In this document: positions 16,813-25,711 of the stretch, piece by piece
Layout of the letters: every line of letters starts with the position of its first letter
Position numbering within the stretch: position 1 is the stretch's first letter
From: Chloroflexota bacterium
GTDB taxonomy: Bacteria; Chloroflexota; Dormibacteria; Aeolococcales; Aeolococcaceae
NCBI GenBank assembly: GCA_005880985.1
Contig: VBIQ01000005.1
Span: 392,314 to 456,313 of the forward strand
Reading direction: 5' to 3'
Length of the DNA: 64,000 nt
Position numbers and translations under genes: made by a program
Notes under the pieces: generated by a model
Seen by the model: only the letters and a program-made list of their open reading frames with translations
Database searches by the model: none
Told to the model about the DNA's origin: nothing

Positions 16813-17648
16813 GCGGGCGGGCTGCTCGGGATCACGCCGCTGGTGCGCGTCACCGCGACACCATCCGCCTCCAGCGCGTCGATCACGCGGTTGATGCCGA
16901 TGCTGTCGGTTGCCATGTGCCCGGTGACGATCAGGGCCTTGCCCCCCGACGTCTCCGCGGCCAGGCGACCGAGGTCGTCCTCGGCGATGTGCATCGCCAG
17001 GATGGTGTCGACGCCGGCGCGCCAGTACTCGCGAAAGACGTCGTAACCGCCGTTGGTCCCCCCCGCCATCGCCACCGTCCAGCGTCCCAGTGGCTGGTCG
17101 ACATCCCCGATCCAGGCCTCGGGCCTAGTCAGGGCCGCCTCCATCTCGGGAAACTCGCCCAGCCAGGCGATCGCGTCCGCTACGGTGGCACCGTCGCCGT
17201 CGCGCTTGCGCAGTAGCTCGACGATGGCGTCGCGGCCGAGGATGTCGCAGGCGAGATGGATGTTGCCCAGCGGCACGCCGATCAGCCTGGCCACGTCGAC
17301 CACGCGGTTGTAATTGCTCATGTGGGTGGCACGGTGCGGCCGCTGCAGCCGGCGTTGCACCGCCGCGGTGGCGACCTCGCGGGCGACGCCCTCCGCCGTC
17401 ATCTGCTCGACCTGGCGCATCACCACCTTGGGAAAGTCCATGCGCGCGTGCTCGCCGAGCGGATGGTGGGCGACGACCGCGTCGTATCCCGCGTCACGGG
17501 CATAGAGCAGCTCGCCGACATCGATGTCGACGCCAAACAGCACGTGGCGCAGGTCGCCGGGCGCTTCGACGTAGACCTGGGAGTCGGCCGGAACCTCATC
17601 GCAGCCTGCCAGCCGTGCCGTCACGACCAGCATCTGCGCCAGGTTCAT
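16809..17648 (-). CDS. NIF3-like dinuclear metal-binding protein
   Basis: This 279-residue protein belongs to the NIF3/DUF34 family, which holds two metal ions per subunit and has been linked to GTP cyclohydrolase I-like and metal-insertion roles in some members. The metal-ligand stretch AHHPLGEHAR is near residue 60 and the C-terminal GHMATDSIGINR near residue 245. GVDIDVGELLYARDAGYDAV is the characteristic early segment. Its exact reaction is not established for the family. It overlaps the downstream TPR-CAP gene by 4 bases. Confidence 0.82.
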   Translation of the reverse strand: MNLAQMLVVTARLAGCDEVPADSQVYVEAPGDLRHVLFGVDIDVGELLYARDAGYDAVVAHHPLGEHARMDFPKVVMRQVEQMTAEGVAREVATAAVQRRLQRPHRATHMSNYNRVVDVARLIGVPLGNIHLACDILGRDAIVELLRKRDGDGATVADAIAWLGEFPEMEAALTRPEAWIGDVDQPLGRWTVAMAGGTNGGYDVFREYWRAGVDTILAMHIAEDDLGRLAAETSGGKALIVTGHMATDSIGINRVIDALEADGVAVTRTSGVIPSSPPA

Positions 17649-17669
17649 GACGGCCGATTATGCCAGCGG

Positions 17670-18815
17670 TCAGCCGCCTCCACCCGCCGACGAGACCACC
17701 GGCACCGACACGTCGGCGGGACGCCTCCAGCGGCTGTCGGCGCCCACCGCACCCATCCGCGCTGCCGCATCGGCGGCGAAGAAGCAGGCGATGCCGAAAG
17801 CGAGACCGATCACCGTGTCGGCGACGTAGTGCTCACCCAGGTAGAGGACCCCGAAGGACAGGGTGAGCGGATAGAGCATCCACAACCAGGCGGCACGATT
17901 GCGCAGGCCCTTGACGGCGACGATGGTGCAGGCGATCACCATCGGCACCGCGACGTGCAGCGACGGCATGGCGGCGTTGGGCTCGGGGTCGGCACCGGAG
18001 TAGAAGCTGCCGAAGCCACCGAACTGCTGCAGCGTCTCGACGACGTAGCGGTGCACCGGGGGCAGCCATCCCTGCTTGGCGGCGAGCCAGGGCGGCATCT
18101 CGGGAAAGACCAGGTAGGCGAGAAAGCCGGCCGCCATCACCAGGAAGTAGGCCGACACGAAGGTGCCGAAGCGCTCGCGGTGGCGCGTCCACAACCAGAG
18201 ACCGGCGACCAGCGGGGCCGCGAAGTGGAAGAGGTACTCGACCACCAGGAGCACCGCCATCCCCTGGGCCAGCAGGCCGGTGCCGATGTGTTGCTGCAGC
18301 CAGGTGGTGGAGACGGCGCCTCCCAGCAGGGTCCGCTCGAAGACGATGGGGCCGACGGTGTGGACGGTGCCGGCGACGCGGGCGCCGACCGAGGTGAGGT
18401 CCTCGAACATCACCGCGACGAACAGGAACGGCAGCCAGTCCCAGACGAAGGGACGGGCACGGCCGACGATGGCGAAGAGCACCAGCCCGAGCAGGAGCGC
18501 GTGCTCCGAGGTCAGTCCCACCGCCCGGGTGGCCATCAGGGCGATGGAGAGCACGGCGTACGCCGCCATCGCGGTGTAGACGAGGGGGCGCTGGCGGAAG
18601 GCGTGGACGCTGCGGCGCGCCGGGGGCGATGCGATAGCGGCGTTGACCGTGCGCGCAGCGCGTTCCATCGCCTCGGCGGTGGCCTGCAGCCGCTGGCGGG
18701 CGGCCGCAGCATCGTCGGCCAGGCGCTGGCGGGTGGCGGGCATCAACGCCGGCGGCCGCGGGCTCATCCGGGGTCGGCGGGACTCCCCGCTGGCGATGGG
18801 CCAGGGCCAGGCCAT
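17670..18815 (-). CDS. PAP2-superfamily membrane phosphatase (inositol-phosphotransferase type)
   Basis: This 381-residue integral membrane protein carries the PAP2/Aur1-type phosphatase signature. AAMPSLHVAVP supplies the phosphate-binding Ser-Leu-His-Val, and YLGEHYVADTVIG supplies the nucleophilic His and Asp of the third motif. About six hydrophobic helices are visible (such as LVYTAMAAYAVLSIALM). The N-terminal roughly 50 residues are polar and helical (RQRLADDAAAARQRL). The ATG at 18815 was chosen because a GGAGGG lies about 12 bases upstream; ATG 18767 has none. Likely substrates are lipid phosphates or phosphoinositides, but which is not visible. Confidence 0.83.
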   Translation of the reverse strand: MAWPWPIASGESRRPRMSPRPPALMPATRQRLADDAAAARQRLQATAEAMERAARTVNAAIASPPARRSVHAFRQRPLVYTAMAAYAVLSIALMATRAVGLTSEHALLLGLVLFAIVGRARPFVWDWLPFLFVAVMFEDLTSVGARVAGTVHTVGPIVFERTLLGGAVSTTWLQQHIGTGLLAQGMAVLLVVEYLFHFAAPLVAGLWLWTRHRERFGTFVSAYFLVMAAGFLAYLVFPEMPPWLAAKQGWLPPVHRYVVETLQQFGGFGSFYSGADPEPNAAMPSLHVAVPMVIACTIVAVKGLRNRAAWLWMLYPLTLSFGVLYLGEHYVADTVIGLAFGIACFFAADAAARMGAVGADSRWRRPADVSVPVVSSAGGGG

Positions 18816-18982
18816 GACTGCGTGATCCCTCCAGGCCGCTGCCGCGGCATCAGCGGATGGAGGGCACGACACCATGACCGCGCGCACCCCCCTTGGCCGC
18901 CAGCTTAGGGCATCGCCGCCGCTTTGTGAGCCCCCACGCCGACCGCAACCGAGCTGCAACGCGGCGCGTATCACCTGATGAG

Positions 18983-19345
18983 ATGGCAACCCTGCACCGC
19001 ACCAGCGACGAGATCCGCGAGGCCCTGCTGCGCCAGCAGCGGCAGCGGCGTGAGCGCCGGCGGGCGCTGCGCCCGATCCGGCTGATCGACGCCCTCCTCG
19101 AGGACCTCGAGGAGCTCCACCTGGCCGGGCGTCAGCGCGTGCCGGTCACCGTCCAGCCCCGCCTGGCCGAGCTCGAGACGGCCCTTCCTGCCGAGCTCAC
19201 CCGTGAGCTGCCCACCCGGGTCACCATCGTCCACCTGATGGACCTCCTCTACGAGGTCCAGGACGCGCTGCTCAGCCGCAAGACGCCCGGCCGCGGCCCC
19301 GGCGACGGAGAGGAGATGGGGGCCCGGCTACCCGAGGCGTCCTGA
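18983..19345 (+). CDS. Hypothetical helical protein, 120 aa
   Basis: No family was recognised. The first half is very basic and helical (RQQRQRRERRRALRPIRLID), followed by an acidic heptad-like stretch (LLEDLEELHLAGRQRVP). The second half predicts two more helices (LAELETALPAELTRELP; IVHLMDLLYEVQDALLSRK). There is no signal peptide or membrane segment. It lies 36 bases before mogA on the same strand and could be cotranscribed with it. Confidence 0.6.
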   Translation: MATLHRTSDEIREALLRQQRQRRERRRALRPIRLIDALLEDLEELHLAGRQRVPVTVQPRLAELETALPAELTRELPTRVTIVHLMDLLYEVQDALLSRKTPGRGPGDGEEMGARLPEAS

Positions 19346-19380
19346 GCCGGACCTGCCGGCGGCAGCCCTACCCTGGATGG

Positions 19381-19926
19381 GTGCGAGAGAGATCGGCGCC
19401 GGTCCGGGCGGCGGTGGTGACGGTCAGCGACGCCGGTGCGCGGGGGGAGCGCCGTGACGAGAGCGGCGATCTGATCGTCGCCCGCCTCGGCGGGTTGCCG
19501 GCCCAGGTGGTGTTCCGCACCATGGTCCCCGACGAGCCGGCGCAGATCCGGTCCGCCGTGCTCGACGGCATCGCCGCCGCCGCCCTGGTGGTGGTCAACG
19601 GCGGCACCGGGCTCGGACCGCGCGACGTCACCCCCCAGAGCGTGCGCGAGCTGCTCGATTACGAGGTGCCGGGAATGGTGGAGGCGATGCGCGCCTCCGG
19701 GATGCGCTCGACGCCGCACGCCATGCTGTCGCGCCAGCTGGTCGGCGTCAGGGCCGGTTGCCTGGTCCTGGTTCTTCCCGGCAGCCCGCGGGCGGTGGCC
19801 GAGTGCCTCGAGGCGGTTTGGCCGGCGCTTCCGCACGCGCTGGGACTGCTCGCCGGCGAGGCGCATCCCCACTCCGCCGCCCCCGATAGCCGTCCCTCCG
19901 AGGCGGCACCGCGTCCCGGCGCCTAG
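19381..19926 (+). CDS. mogA: Molybdopterin adenylyltransferase, MogA/MoaB family
   Basis: MogA-type proteins adenylate molybdopterin before molybdenum insertion. The sequence begins with the family strand AAVVTVSDAGARGER, and the TGLGPRDVTP motif (with NGGTG before it) binds the pterin and nucleotide. LPGSPRAV is the third conserved segment near the C-terminus. The 181-residue protein ends in a Pro/Ala-rich tail. The start is GTG. Its 3' end overlaps moaC on the opposite strand by 4 bases, so the two cofactor genes are convergent rather than in one operon. Confidence 0.88.
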   Translation: MRERSAPVRAAVVTVSDAGARGERRDESGDLIVARLGGLPAQVVFRTMVPDEPAQIRSAVLDGIAAAALVVVNGGTGLGPRDVTPQSVRELLDYEVPGMVEAMRASGMRSTPHAMLSRQLVGVRAGCLVLVLPGSPRAVAECLEAVWPALPHALGLLAGEAHPHSAAPDSRPSEAAPRPGA

Positions 19927-20432
19927 AGCGGACGGTCGTCCGGCCGGCGGGTCTCGCCGCTGCGCCCACCGCTCTTGTCCACCAGCCCGATCCCATCGAT
20001 CACCGCCCAGCGGTCCGACGACTTGATCATGTCGACGACGGTCAGCGCCGCCACCGCCACCGCGGTGAGCGCCTCCATCTCCACCCCGGTCCTCCCCACG
20101 CATCGGGCCGCGGACGTGATGCGCACCCCGGGAAGGTCGGTGTCGACGGCGAGGTCCAGTTCGAGATGGGTGAGCGGCAGGGGATGGCAGAGGGGAAGCA
20201 GCTCCGCGGTGCGCTTCGCGGCCATGATGCCGGCGACCCGGGCGACGGCGATCACGTCCCCCTTGGCCGCCCCGCCGGCGGCGATTCGGGCAGCGGTAAC
20301 GGCGTCGCAGCGCACCCGGCCCTGGGCACGTGCCACGCGCTCGGATTCCGGCTTGGCGGAGACGTCGACCATCCGCGCCCGCCCCCGAGGGTCGAGGTGC
20401 GACAGCTGTCCGGCCTCGGCCGACGCGTCCAC
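19923..20432 (-). CDS. moaC: Cyclic pyranopterin monophosphate synthase MoaC
   Basis: MoaC converts the MoaA product into cyclic pyranopterin monophosphate in molybdenum cofactor synthesis. The 169 residues show ARMVDVSAKPESER at the N-terminus, the active-site loop LLPLCHPLPLTH, the GRTGVEMEALTAVAVAAL helix and the catalytic region DMIKSSDR. The start is GTG at 20432. It is convergent with mogA and precedes the response-regulator gene on the minus strand only by orientation. moaA is not in the window. Confidence 0.93.
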   Translation of the reverse strand: MDASAEAGQLSHLDPRGRARMVDVSAKPESERVARAQGRVRCDAVTAARIAAGGAAKGDVIAVARVAGIMAAKRTAELLPLCHPLPLTHLELDLAVDTDLPGVRITSAARCVGRTGVEMEALTAVAVAALTVVDMIKSSDRWAVIDGIGLVDKSGGRSGETRRPDDRPL

Positions 20433-20463
20433 GGCCGCATGGTACGGCCGCGAGCGCTGTCCG

Positions 20464-20853
20464 CTATGCGGGGACGGACGAACCCTCGGTGAGGAACGAC
20501 CGGATCACCGCGCCCAGTCCGATCAGGCTGAAGGGCTTGTTGATGAAGCGGTCGGCGCCGGCGACCCGGCCGCGCTCGACGTCGTCGTCGCGGGAGAGCG
20601 CGGTGAACATCAGCACTGGGATGGTGCGGGTCGCCTCGTCACTCTTCAGCCGCCGGCAGCATTCGAGCCCGTCGAGCCCGGGCATCATCACGTCGAGGAT
20701 GATCAAATCGGGACGCTGCGCCGCCACCTCCGCCAATCCCTGCTCGCCGTTGTCGGCGGTGACGACCTCGTAGCCCTCGATGCCCAGGTACATCGAGACC
20801 ACGTGGAGAAGGCGCGGGTCATCGTCGACGACGAGAATGCGGCGGCGGGACAT
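20464..20853 (-). CDS. Single-domain response regulator (CheY-like receiver)
   Basis: This 129-residue protein is a receiver domain with no output domain. The acidic pocket is VVDDDP near residue 10, the phosphoacceptor Asp is in LIILDVMMPGLDG near residue 52, the switch Thr is in LMFTALSR, and the conserved Lys is in FINKPFS near residue 104. Proteins like this relay phosphate to another protein or bind a target. No histidine kinase is adjacent. The start MSRRRILVV was chosen because upstream codons are not receiver-like. Confidence 0.9.
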   Translation of the reverse strand: MSRRRILVVDDDPRLLHVVSMYLGIEGYEVVTADNGEQGLAEVAAQRPDLIILDVMMPGLDGLECCRRLKSDEATRTIPVLMFTALSRDDDVERGRVAGADRFINKPFSLIGLGAVIRSFLTEGSSVPA

Positions 20854-20973
20854 GATGGGGAGGTGCAGTCCTGCTGAGGTGGGCGTACGGCGAGTATAGG
20901 GGCGCCATTCCGGTCCACACGGCGGCCGACACGGGAGCGGCAAGGCTGTGACGCGGCCGTTGCGCCGCCAAGG

Positions 20974-21591
20974 TCAGAGGCACCCGTCGGCATTCGCCCG
21001 AGTGTCAGGACGGTGGAAGCCGAACGTCATCCCCGTCTGTCCCACCCTGACGCACTCGAGATAGATGCTGAGCCCGGCGAGGATGGGGTTGGCGCTGAGG
21101 ACGTCCTGGAGGTTGACAGAGCCGGCGGCCAGGCGCCGGGCGATGGCGTCGCGGGCGAAGCTCGGCAGGGCCACCTCGCCGACATCGACCGAGCGCACCT
21201 CGACGCTGAGCCGCGGCGGCCCCCCCGGGTCGGTGGTGAGACGGACCGCCATACGGCCGATCGCCACCACCGTGAAGGGGCCGGCGGTGGTGCGCCCGTC
21301 GACCACCAGCAGACCGGCGCGGACCCGCGCCTCGGGGTCGCGCAGCCGCTGCCGGTCGGGGTTCTCGGCTCGGAGCACCACTGTCATGTCGTGCTCCGAC
21401 AGGGTGATCGCGGCGTGGGGCGCCGCCGCCAGCCCGGCCGCCAACCGGGGGCCGAGCGCGGCGGCGACGGCCATCTCGGTGTCGCCGTCGTCGGGTCCCC
21501 GGGGCGGGCCACCGAGATCGGGAGTGACCAGGGCTCGCACCCCGTAGACGGCGACCGCGGTGATGGCGGCGGCGAGGAGGATCAGTACCAC
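20974..21591 (-). CDS. Hypothetical membrane-anchored protein, 205 aa
   Basis: A GTG start gives an N-terminal hydrophobic helix (LILLAAAITAVAVYGVRALV), so the protein is anchored with the rest outside the membrane. The body alternates beta strands (AAITLSEHDMTVVLRAE; GPFTVVAIGRMAVRLTTDPG; RLSVEVRSVDVGEVALPS) in a pattern like secreted lipid-binding or DUF2993-type sheets. No catalytic motif was seen. One late Cys (YLECVRVGQ) is present. The function is unknown. Confidence 0.65.
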   Translation of the reverse strand: MVLILLAAAITAVAVYGVRALVTPDLGGPPRGPDDGDTEMAVAAALGPRLAAGLAAAPHAAITLSEHDMTVVLRAENPDRQRLRDPEARVRAGLLVVDGRTTAGPFTVVAIGRMAVRLTTDPGGPPRLSVEVRSVDVGEVALPSFARDAIARRLAAGSVNLQDVLSANPILAGLSIYLECVRVGQTGMTFGFHRPDTRANADGCL

Positions 21592-21650
21592 CAGCCAGCC
21601 GCGGCCGTGCTCCGCCGATGGCCCCGCCGGCGGGGTCCTGCCATGGCCCC

Positions 21651-22166
21651 TCAGCGTACGCGCCGGGCGATCAGCAGGGCCGAGGCGGCGGCGGCGACCA
21701 GGCCGAGCACGGCGGCCAACGCCAGCCCCCCGGCGCCCGCGCCGCCGCCGGTCGCCTCGGCGGCGGCGGACGGCGACCCGGGGCTGCTGCTCGACCGATC
21801 GCTGGAGGTGGAGCTCGACGCGTCACCGCCGGAGGGTGACGGCGAGGCGGTCGACGTCGCCGGGGTGGGGGTGGGCGACGGCGGCGGGGTCGCCGGAGGA
21901 GCGGCCCCGGGGGGCCCCGGGCTGAGGCTGAGCGCGGTCGCGCTCGGCGACGCCGGCGGGCTCGACGGGTGCAGAGAGGGCGAGAGGGAGGGGCAGAGCA
22001 GGCAGATCGGCGTCTCGCGGGCAGAACTCGCCGCCCGGCCGTTCGCCGCCGCCTGTGCCGGCGCGGGCGCAGAGCGCAGCGCCGGGACAAGCACCAGGCC
22101 GACGACACCGACCGCGGTTGCCAGCAGGACGCCGGCAGCGGCCCGGCGTCGGGTGCCAGCAGCCAC
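21651..22166 (-). CDS. Ser/Pro/Thr-rich surface protein with C-terminal membrane anchor
   Basis: From a GTG at 22166 the 171-residue product begins with a short basic stretch and a hydrophobic helix (GVLLATAVGVVGLVLV). Residues about 60-125 are almost entirely Ser, Pro, Thr and Ala (PPPSPTPTPATSTASPSPSG), as in heavily glycosylated or extended surface stalks. It ends with a hydrophobic helix and RR (ALLIARRVR). A sortase LPxTG signal is absent. The start is uncertain, and the low complexity makes homology assignment unreliable. Confidence 0.5.
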   Translation of the reverse strand: MAAGTRRRAAAGVLLATAVGVVGLVLVPALRSAPAPAQAAANGRAASSARETPICLLCPSLSPSLHPSSPPASPSATALSLSPGPPGAAPPATPPPSPTPTPATSTASPSPSGGDASSSTSSDRSSSSPGSPSAAAEATGGGAGAGGLALAAVLGLVAAAASALLIARRVR

Positions 22167-22183
22167 GCGGGACGATCCCGAGC

Positions 22184-22567
22184 TCAGCTCGGAGACGCCT
22201 CCTGGGCGTGATAGTGATCGGAGACCTGCTGCCAGGCGGAGCTGTTGGCGGTCCCGGGCAGGGGGGTGTTGCCGTCGAAGTAGCGGACCTCGCCGGTGGT
22301 GACGTTGCGGTACTCGCCGGGACTGACCATGGTGCCCGGCGCGAAGCGCACCCCGTGACCCGGCTCGTCGGGGATGCGGCGGTGCTCGGCGGCGGCGCTC
22401 GCCGACGGGTGGTAGTGGTCCGAGACCTGCTGCCACGAGGAGCTGTTGACGCTGCCGGGCAGAGGTGTGTTGCCGTCGAAGTAGCGGATCTCACCAGTGG
22501 TGACGTTGCGGTACTCACCGGGACTGACCATCGTGCCCGGTGCGAAGCGCACCTTGTGCTCGGTCAT
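22184..22567 (-). CDS. Small protein with two near-identical 48-residue repeats
   Basis: This 127-residue protein contains a 48-residue unit twice, residues 6-53 and 73-120, differing at only a few positions and separated by a 19-residue Ala/Glu/His linker. Each unit carries RFAPGTMVSPGEYRNVTTGE then RYFDGNTPLPG and WQQVSDHYH. The FxPGxxxxxxGxY pattern resembles the small YjzC-type proteins of Firmicutes, but this assignment is tentative. Strong support for translation comes from the AGGAGG ribosome site just upstream. Function is unknown. Confidence 0.75.
   Translation of the reverse strand: MTEHKVRFAPGTMVSPGEYRNVTTGEIRYFDGNTPLPGSVNSSSWQQVSDHYHPSASAAAEHRRIPDEPGHGVRFAPGTMVSPGEYRNVTTGEVRYFDGNTPLPGTANSSAWQQVSDHYHAQEASPS
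22208..22552 (-). repeat. Two-copy intragenic tandem repeat
   Basis: Copy 1 spans 22409-22552 and copy 2 spans 22208-22351, an offset of 201 bases. Both are in frame within the same gene and are close to identical in DNA, suggesting a recent duplication or ongoing gene conversion. Confidence 0.85.
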
Positions 22568-22697
22568 GGCACCTCCTTGATGTCACCCAGGTCATCGCGT
22601 CCCTGTCGGCAAGGGTGCTCCGCCGGCGCCCGCCGCGGCAACTGGCGGGGTTTGGGGGACCAGCGCAGCAGCACCCCGACGTAGACTTCCGCGAGCC

Positions 22698-23786
<1,089 letters not shown>

Positions 23787-23796
23787 GGAGTCTTCT

Positions 23797-24174
23797 GTGC
23801 CCGATCTCTCCAAGTACCGCTTCACCTCGACCCATGAATGGGTGGCGCCCACCGACGGCGGCGTGCGGGTCGGTATCTCCGACTACGCGCAGGCGCAGCT
23901 CGGCGACGTGATCTTCCTCGAGCTGCCCGAGGTGGGACGCACGCTGAGCGCCGGCGAGCGCTTCGGCGTCATCGAATCGGTGAAGGCCGCCAGCGATCTC
24001 TACCTTCCGGTCGGCGGACGCGTCGCCGCGGTCAACGCTGCGCTCACCGAAAGCCCGGAGAAGATCAACAACGATCCCTACGGTGAGGGTTGGATGCTCG
24101 AGCTCGCGGACGTCGACGAGAGCGCCGCCCAGCTGCTGGACGAAGCCGCGTACAAGGCGCTCACCGAGACCTGA
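23797..24174 (+). CDS. gcvH: Glycine cleavage system H protein
   Basis: GcvH carries the lipoyl arm that shuttles aminomethyl groups in glycine cleavage. The 125 residues include YAQAQLGDVIFLELPEVG, the lipoylation site ESVKAASDLY, and the ESPEKINNDPYGEGWMLEL segment. The start is GTG 10 bases after gcvT. The downstream 196-base gap holds the cobalamin riboswitch, so the operon probably ends here. Confidence 0.95.
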   Translation: MPDLSKYRFTSTHEWVAPTDGGVRVGISDYAQAQLGDVIFLELPEVGRTLSAGERFGVIESVKAASDLYLPVGGRVAAVNAALTESPEKINNDPYGEGWMLELADVDESAAQLLDEAAYKALTET

Positions 24175-24224
24175 CCCCGCGCGGCGAGGAGGGGCCGAAC
24201 GCCCCGCCTCTGGACTCATCACGT

Positions 24225-24325
24225 ACCATGTCGCGACCCTCGCCGCGTGGGCAAGCCGGTCCAAGTCCGGCGCAGTCGCGCTACTGTGACCGCCCCCTCG
24301 GGCGGAAGCCAGAAAACCACCGGTG
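24225..24325 (+). promoter_or_regulatory. Cobalamin riboswitch aptamer
   Basis: The leader of the Ni/Co permease and cobalamin operon contains the conserved core of the AdoCbl riboswitch. GGGCAAGCCGGTCCAAGTCC (24249-24268) matches the GGGAAnnnGGTGnAAnTCC element. TCGCGCTACTGTGA matches the CCGCnACTGTnA element. CCGCCC/GGGCGG forms a hairpin, and AAGCCAGAAAACCACC is the B12 box. The 5' boundary is approximate. It would reduce expression of the following genes when adenosylcobalamin is plentiful, which fits the genes it precedes. Confidence 0.88.
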
Positions 24326-24368
24326 CAGGGCCAACTCGCGGCACCTCCGCGTCACGAGGGAGAGTTGG
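24322..24368 (+). promoter_or_regulatory. Predicted riboswitch expression platform (SD sequestering)
   Basis: CCAACTC at 24331-24337 is exactly complementary to GAGTTGG at 24362-24368, and CCTC at 24344-24347 to GAGG at 24356-24359. This stem would bury the GAGGGAGAG ribosome site before the ATG at 24371. The same segment also holds GGTGC (24322-24326) complementary to GCACC (24341-24345), a competing hairpin in the place of the riboswitch's L13 stem. Translational control is inferred from these overlaps. Confidence 0.6.
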
Positions 24369-24370
24369 AC

Positions 24371-25132
24371 ATGGGGACGCTCGCGCTGTCCTGGCCGGTG
24401 CTGGTGGTGGCGGGTACCGGATTCCTGCTGGGATGCCGGCACGGGCTCGACTGGGACCACATCACCGCCATCGGTGATCTCTCCACCCAGGGGTCGGCGG
24501 CCGCCGGGCCGCGGCGACGCGGTCTCGGTCTGGCCGTCTGGTACTGCCTCGGACACGGGCTGGTCATCGCCCTGCTCGGGGCCGCCGTGGGGGTGATGGG
24601 GGTCGGACTTCCCGGCGGGCTCGACCGCATCTTCGAAAGCATCGTCGGCGGCACCCTGGTCGCGCTGGGGATGGCGGTGCTCTGGCAGCTCGGACGCGAT
24701 CGGGAGGACTACCACTTCACCGGCCGGTGGCGGCTGCTGATCGCGGTGGTGCGCCGGGCATGGGCACGGGCACGGCGGCGCGGGGCGGCGGGGCAGGGGG
24801 CGCTCGACGACCTCGGACCGCGCACCGCCTTCGCCATCGGCGTCCTCCACGGAACCGGCGCCGAGACCCCGACCCAGGTGGTTCTCTTCGCCTCCGCGGG
24901 CGCGGCCGGGAACGGCGGTGGTGCGGCCGTCATCCTGCTGGCCTTCGTCGCCGGCCTGATCGTCAGTGACGTCGGCATCGCCGCCCTCTGGCTCCGGGGC
25001 CTGGTCGGGGTGGCGCGGCTGCCGCGGCTGCAGCTGACCCTCGGAGCGCTCACCGGGATGTCGTCACTTGCCGTCGGCGGGCTGTTCGTGGCCGGTCGCG
25101 CCGCGACCCTGCCCGCCCTGTTCGGAGGTTGA
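24371..25132 (+). CDS. Nickel/cobalt transporter, NiCoT-like
   Basis: This 253-residue membrane protein should import cobalt for corrin synthesis. The signature helix reads GCRHGLDWDHITAIGD, the HX4DH metal-binding motif of NiCoT permeases. A second conserved stretch is IGVLHGTGAETPTQVVLFA. Five to six hydrophobic segments are visible, with a charged central loop (RAWARARRRG). The cobalamin riboswitch directly upstream, and cobO seven bases downstream, make cobalt rather than nickel the likely substrate. Confidence 0.87.
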   Translation: MGTLALSWPVLVVAGTGFLLGCRHGLDWDHITAIGDLSTQGSAAAGPRRRGLGLAVWYCLGHGLVIALLGAAVGVMGVGLPGGLDRIFESIVGGTLVALGMAVLWQLGRDREDYHFTGRWRLLIAVVRRAWARARRRGAAGQGALDDLGPRTAFAIGVLHGTGAETPTQVVLFASAGAAGNGGGAAVILLAFVAGLIVSDVGIAALWLRGLVGVARLPRLQLTLGALTGMSSLAVGGLFVAGRAATLPALFGG

Positions 25133-25139
25133 GCCGGCG

Positions 25140-25697
25140 ATGGACCCGGCGCTCAAGCAGAACCGCCGCGGCATCACCCTGGTGTTCACCGGCAACGGCA
25201 AGGGCAAGTCGACCGCCGCCATGGGACTGGCGCTGCGCGCCGCCGGCAACCGCATGCCGGTGCGAGTGATCCAGTTCATCAAGGGCTCCTGGAAGACCGG
25301 CGAGCGCACCGCGTTCACCGAGTTGGTGCCGCAGGTGGAGATCGCGGCGGAGGGTCGCGGCTTCACCATCGAAGCGCTTCGCGACCCCCGCATCAGCGAC
25401 GACGCGCACGCCCAGGCGGGTCGCAACGCCTGGCAGCTCGCCCACCAGGCGGTGCACTCGGGCAGGTACCGGGTGGTGGTGCTCGACGAGATCCTCGGCT
25501 CCATCAGCGCCGGACTGGTGCCGCTGACGGAGGTGGTCGAGCTGATCAACAGCAAGCCCCGCGAGCTGCACCTGGTGCTCACCGGGCGCAACGCACCGCC
25601 GGAGGTGATCGACGCCGCCGACTGCGTCACCGAGATGCGTGAGGTCAAGCACCACTACCGCAACGGCGTCCCCGCGCAGCGGGGCATCGAGTTCTGA
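25140..25697 (+). CDS. cobO: Cob(I)alamin adenosyltransferase, CobO/BtuR type
   Basis: CobO transfers the adenosyl group of ATP to Co(I) corrinoids. The ATP loop TGNGKGKSTAAMGLALRA lies near residues 17-34. RVIQFIKGSW, VVLDEILGSISAGLV and VLTGRNAPPEVIDAADCVTE are family segments. The protein has 185 residues. The ATG at 25140 was preferred over in-frame upstream codons because GGAGG lies about 11 bases before it and no domain extends upstream. Confidence 0.93.
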   Translation: MDPALKQNRRGITLVFTGNGKGKSTAAMGLALRAAGNRMPVRVIQFIKGSWKTGERTAFTELVPQVEIAAEGRGFTIEALRDPRISDDAHAQAGRNAWQLAHQAVHSGRYRVVVLDEILGSISAGLVPLTEVVELINSKPRELHLVLTGRNAPPEVIDAADCVTEMREVKHHYRNGVPAQRGIEF

Positions 25698-25711
25698 CCG
25701 GCGGCGCATCG

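Noticed and set aside
22568..22697. Possible glycine riboswitch upstream of gcvT
   Set aside because: The leader lacks the paired GGAGAG and ACCGAAGGGG-type core elements of that riboswitch.
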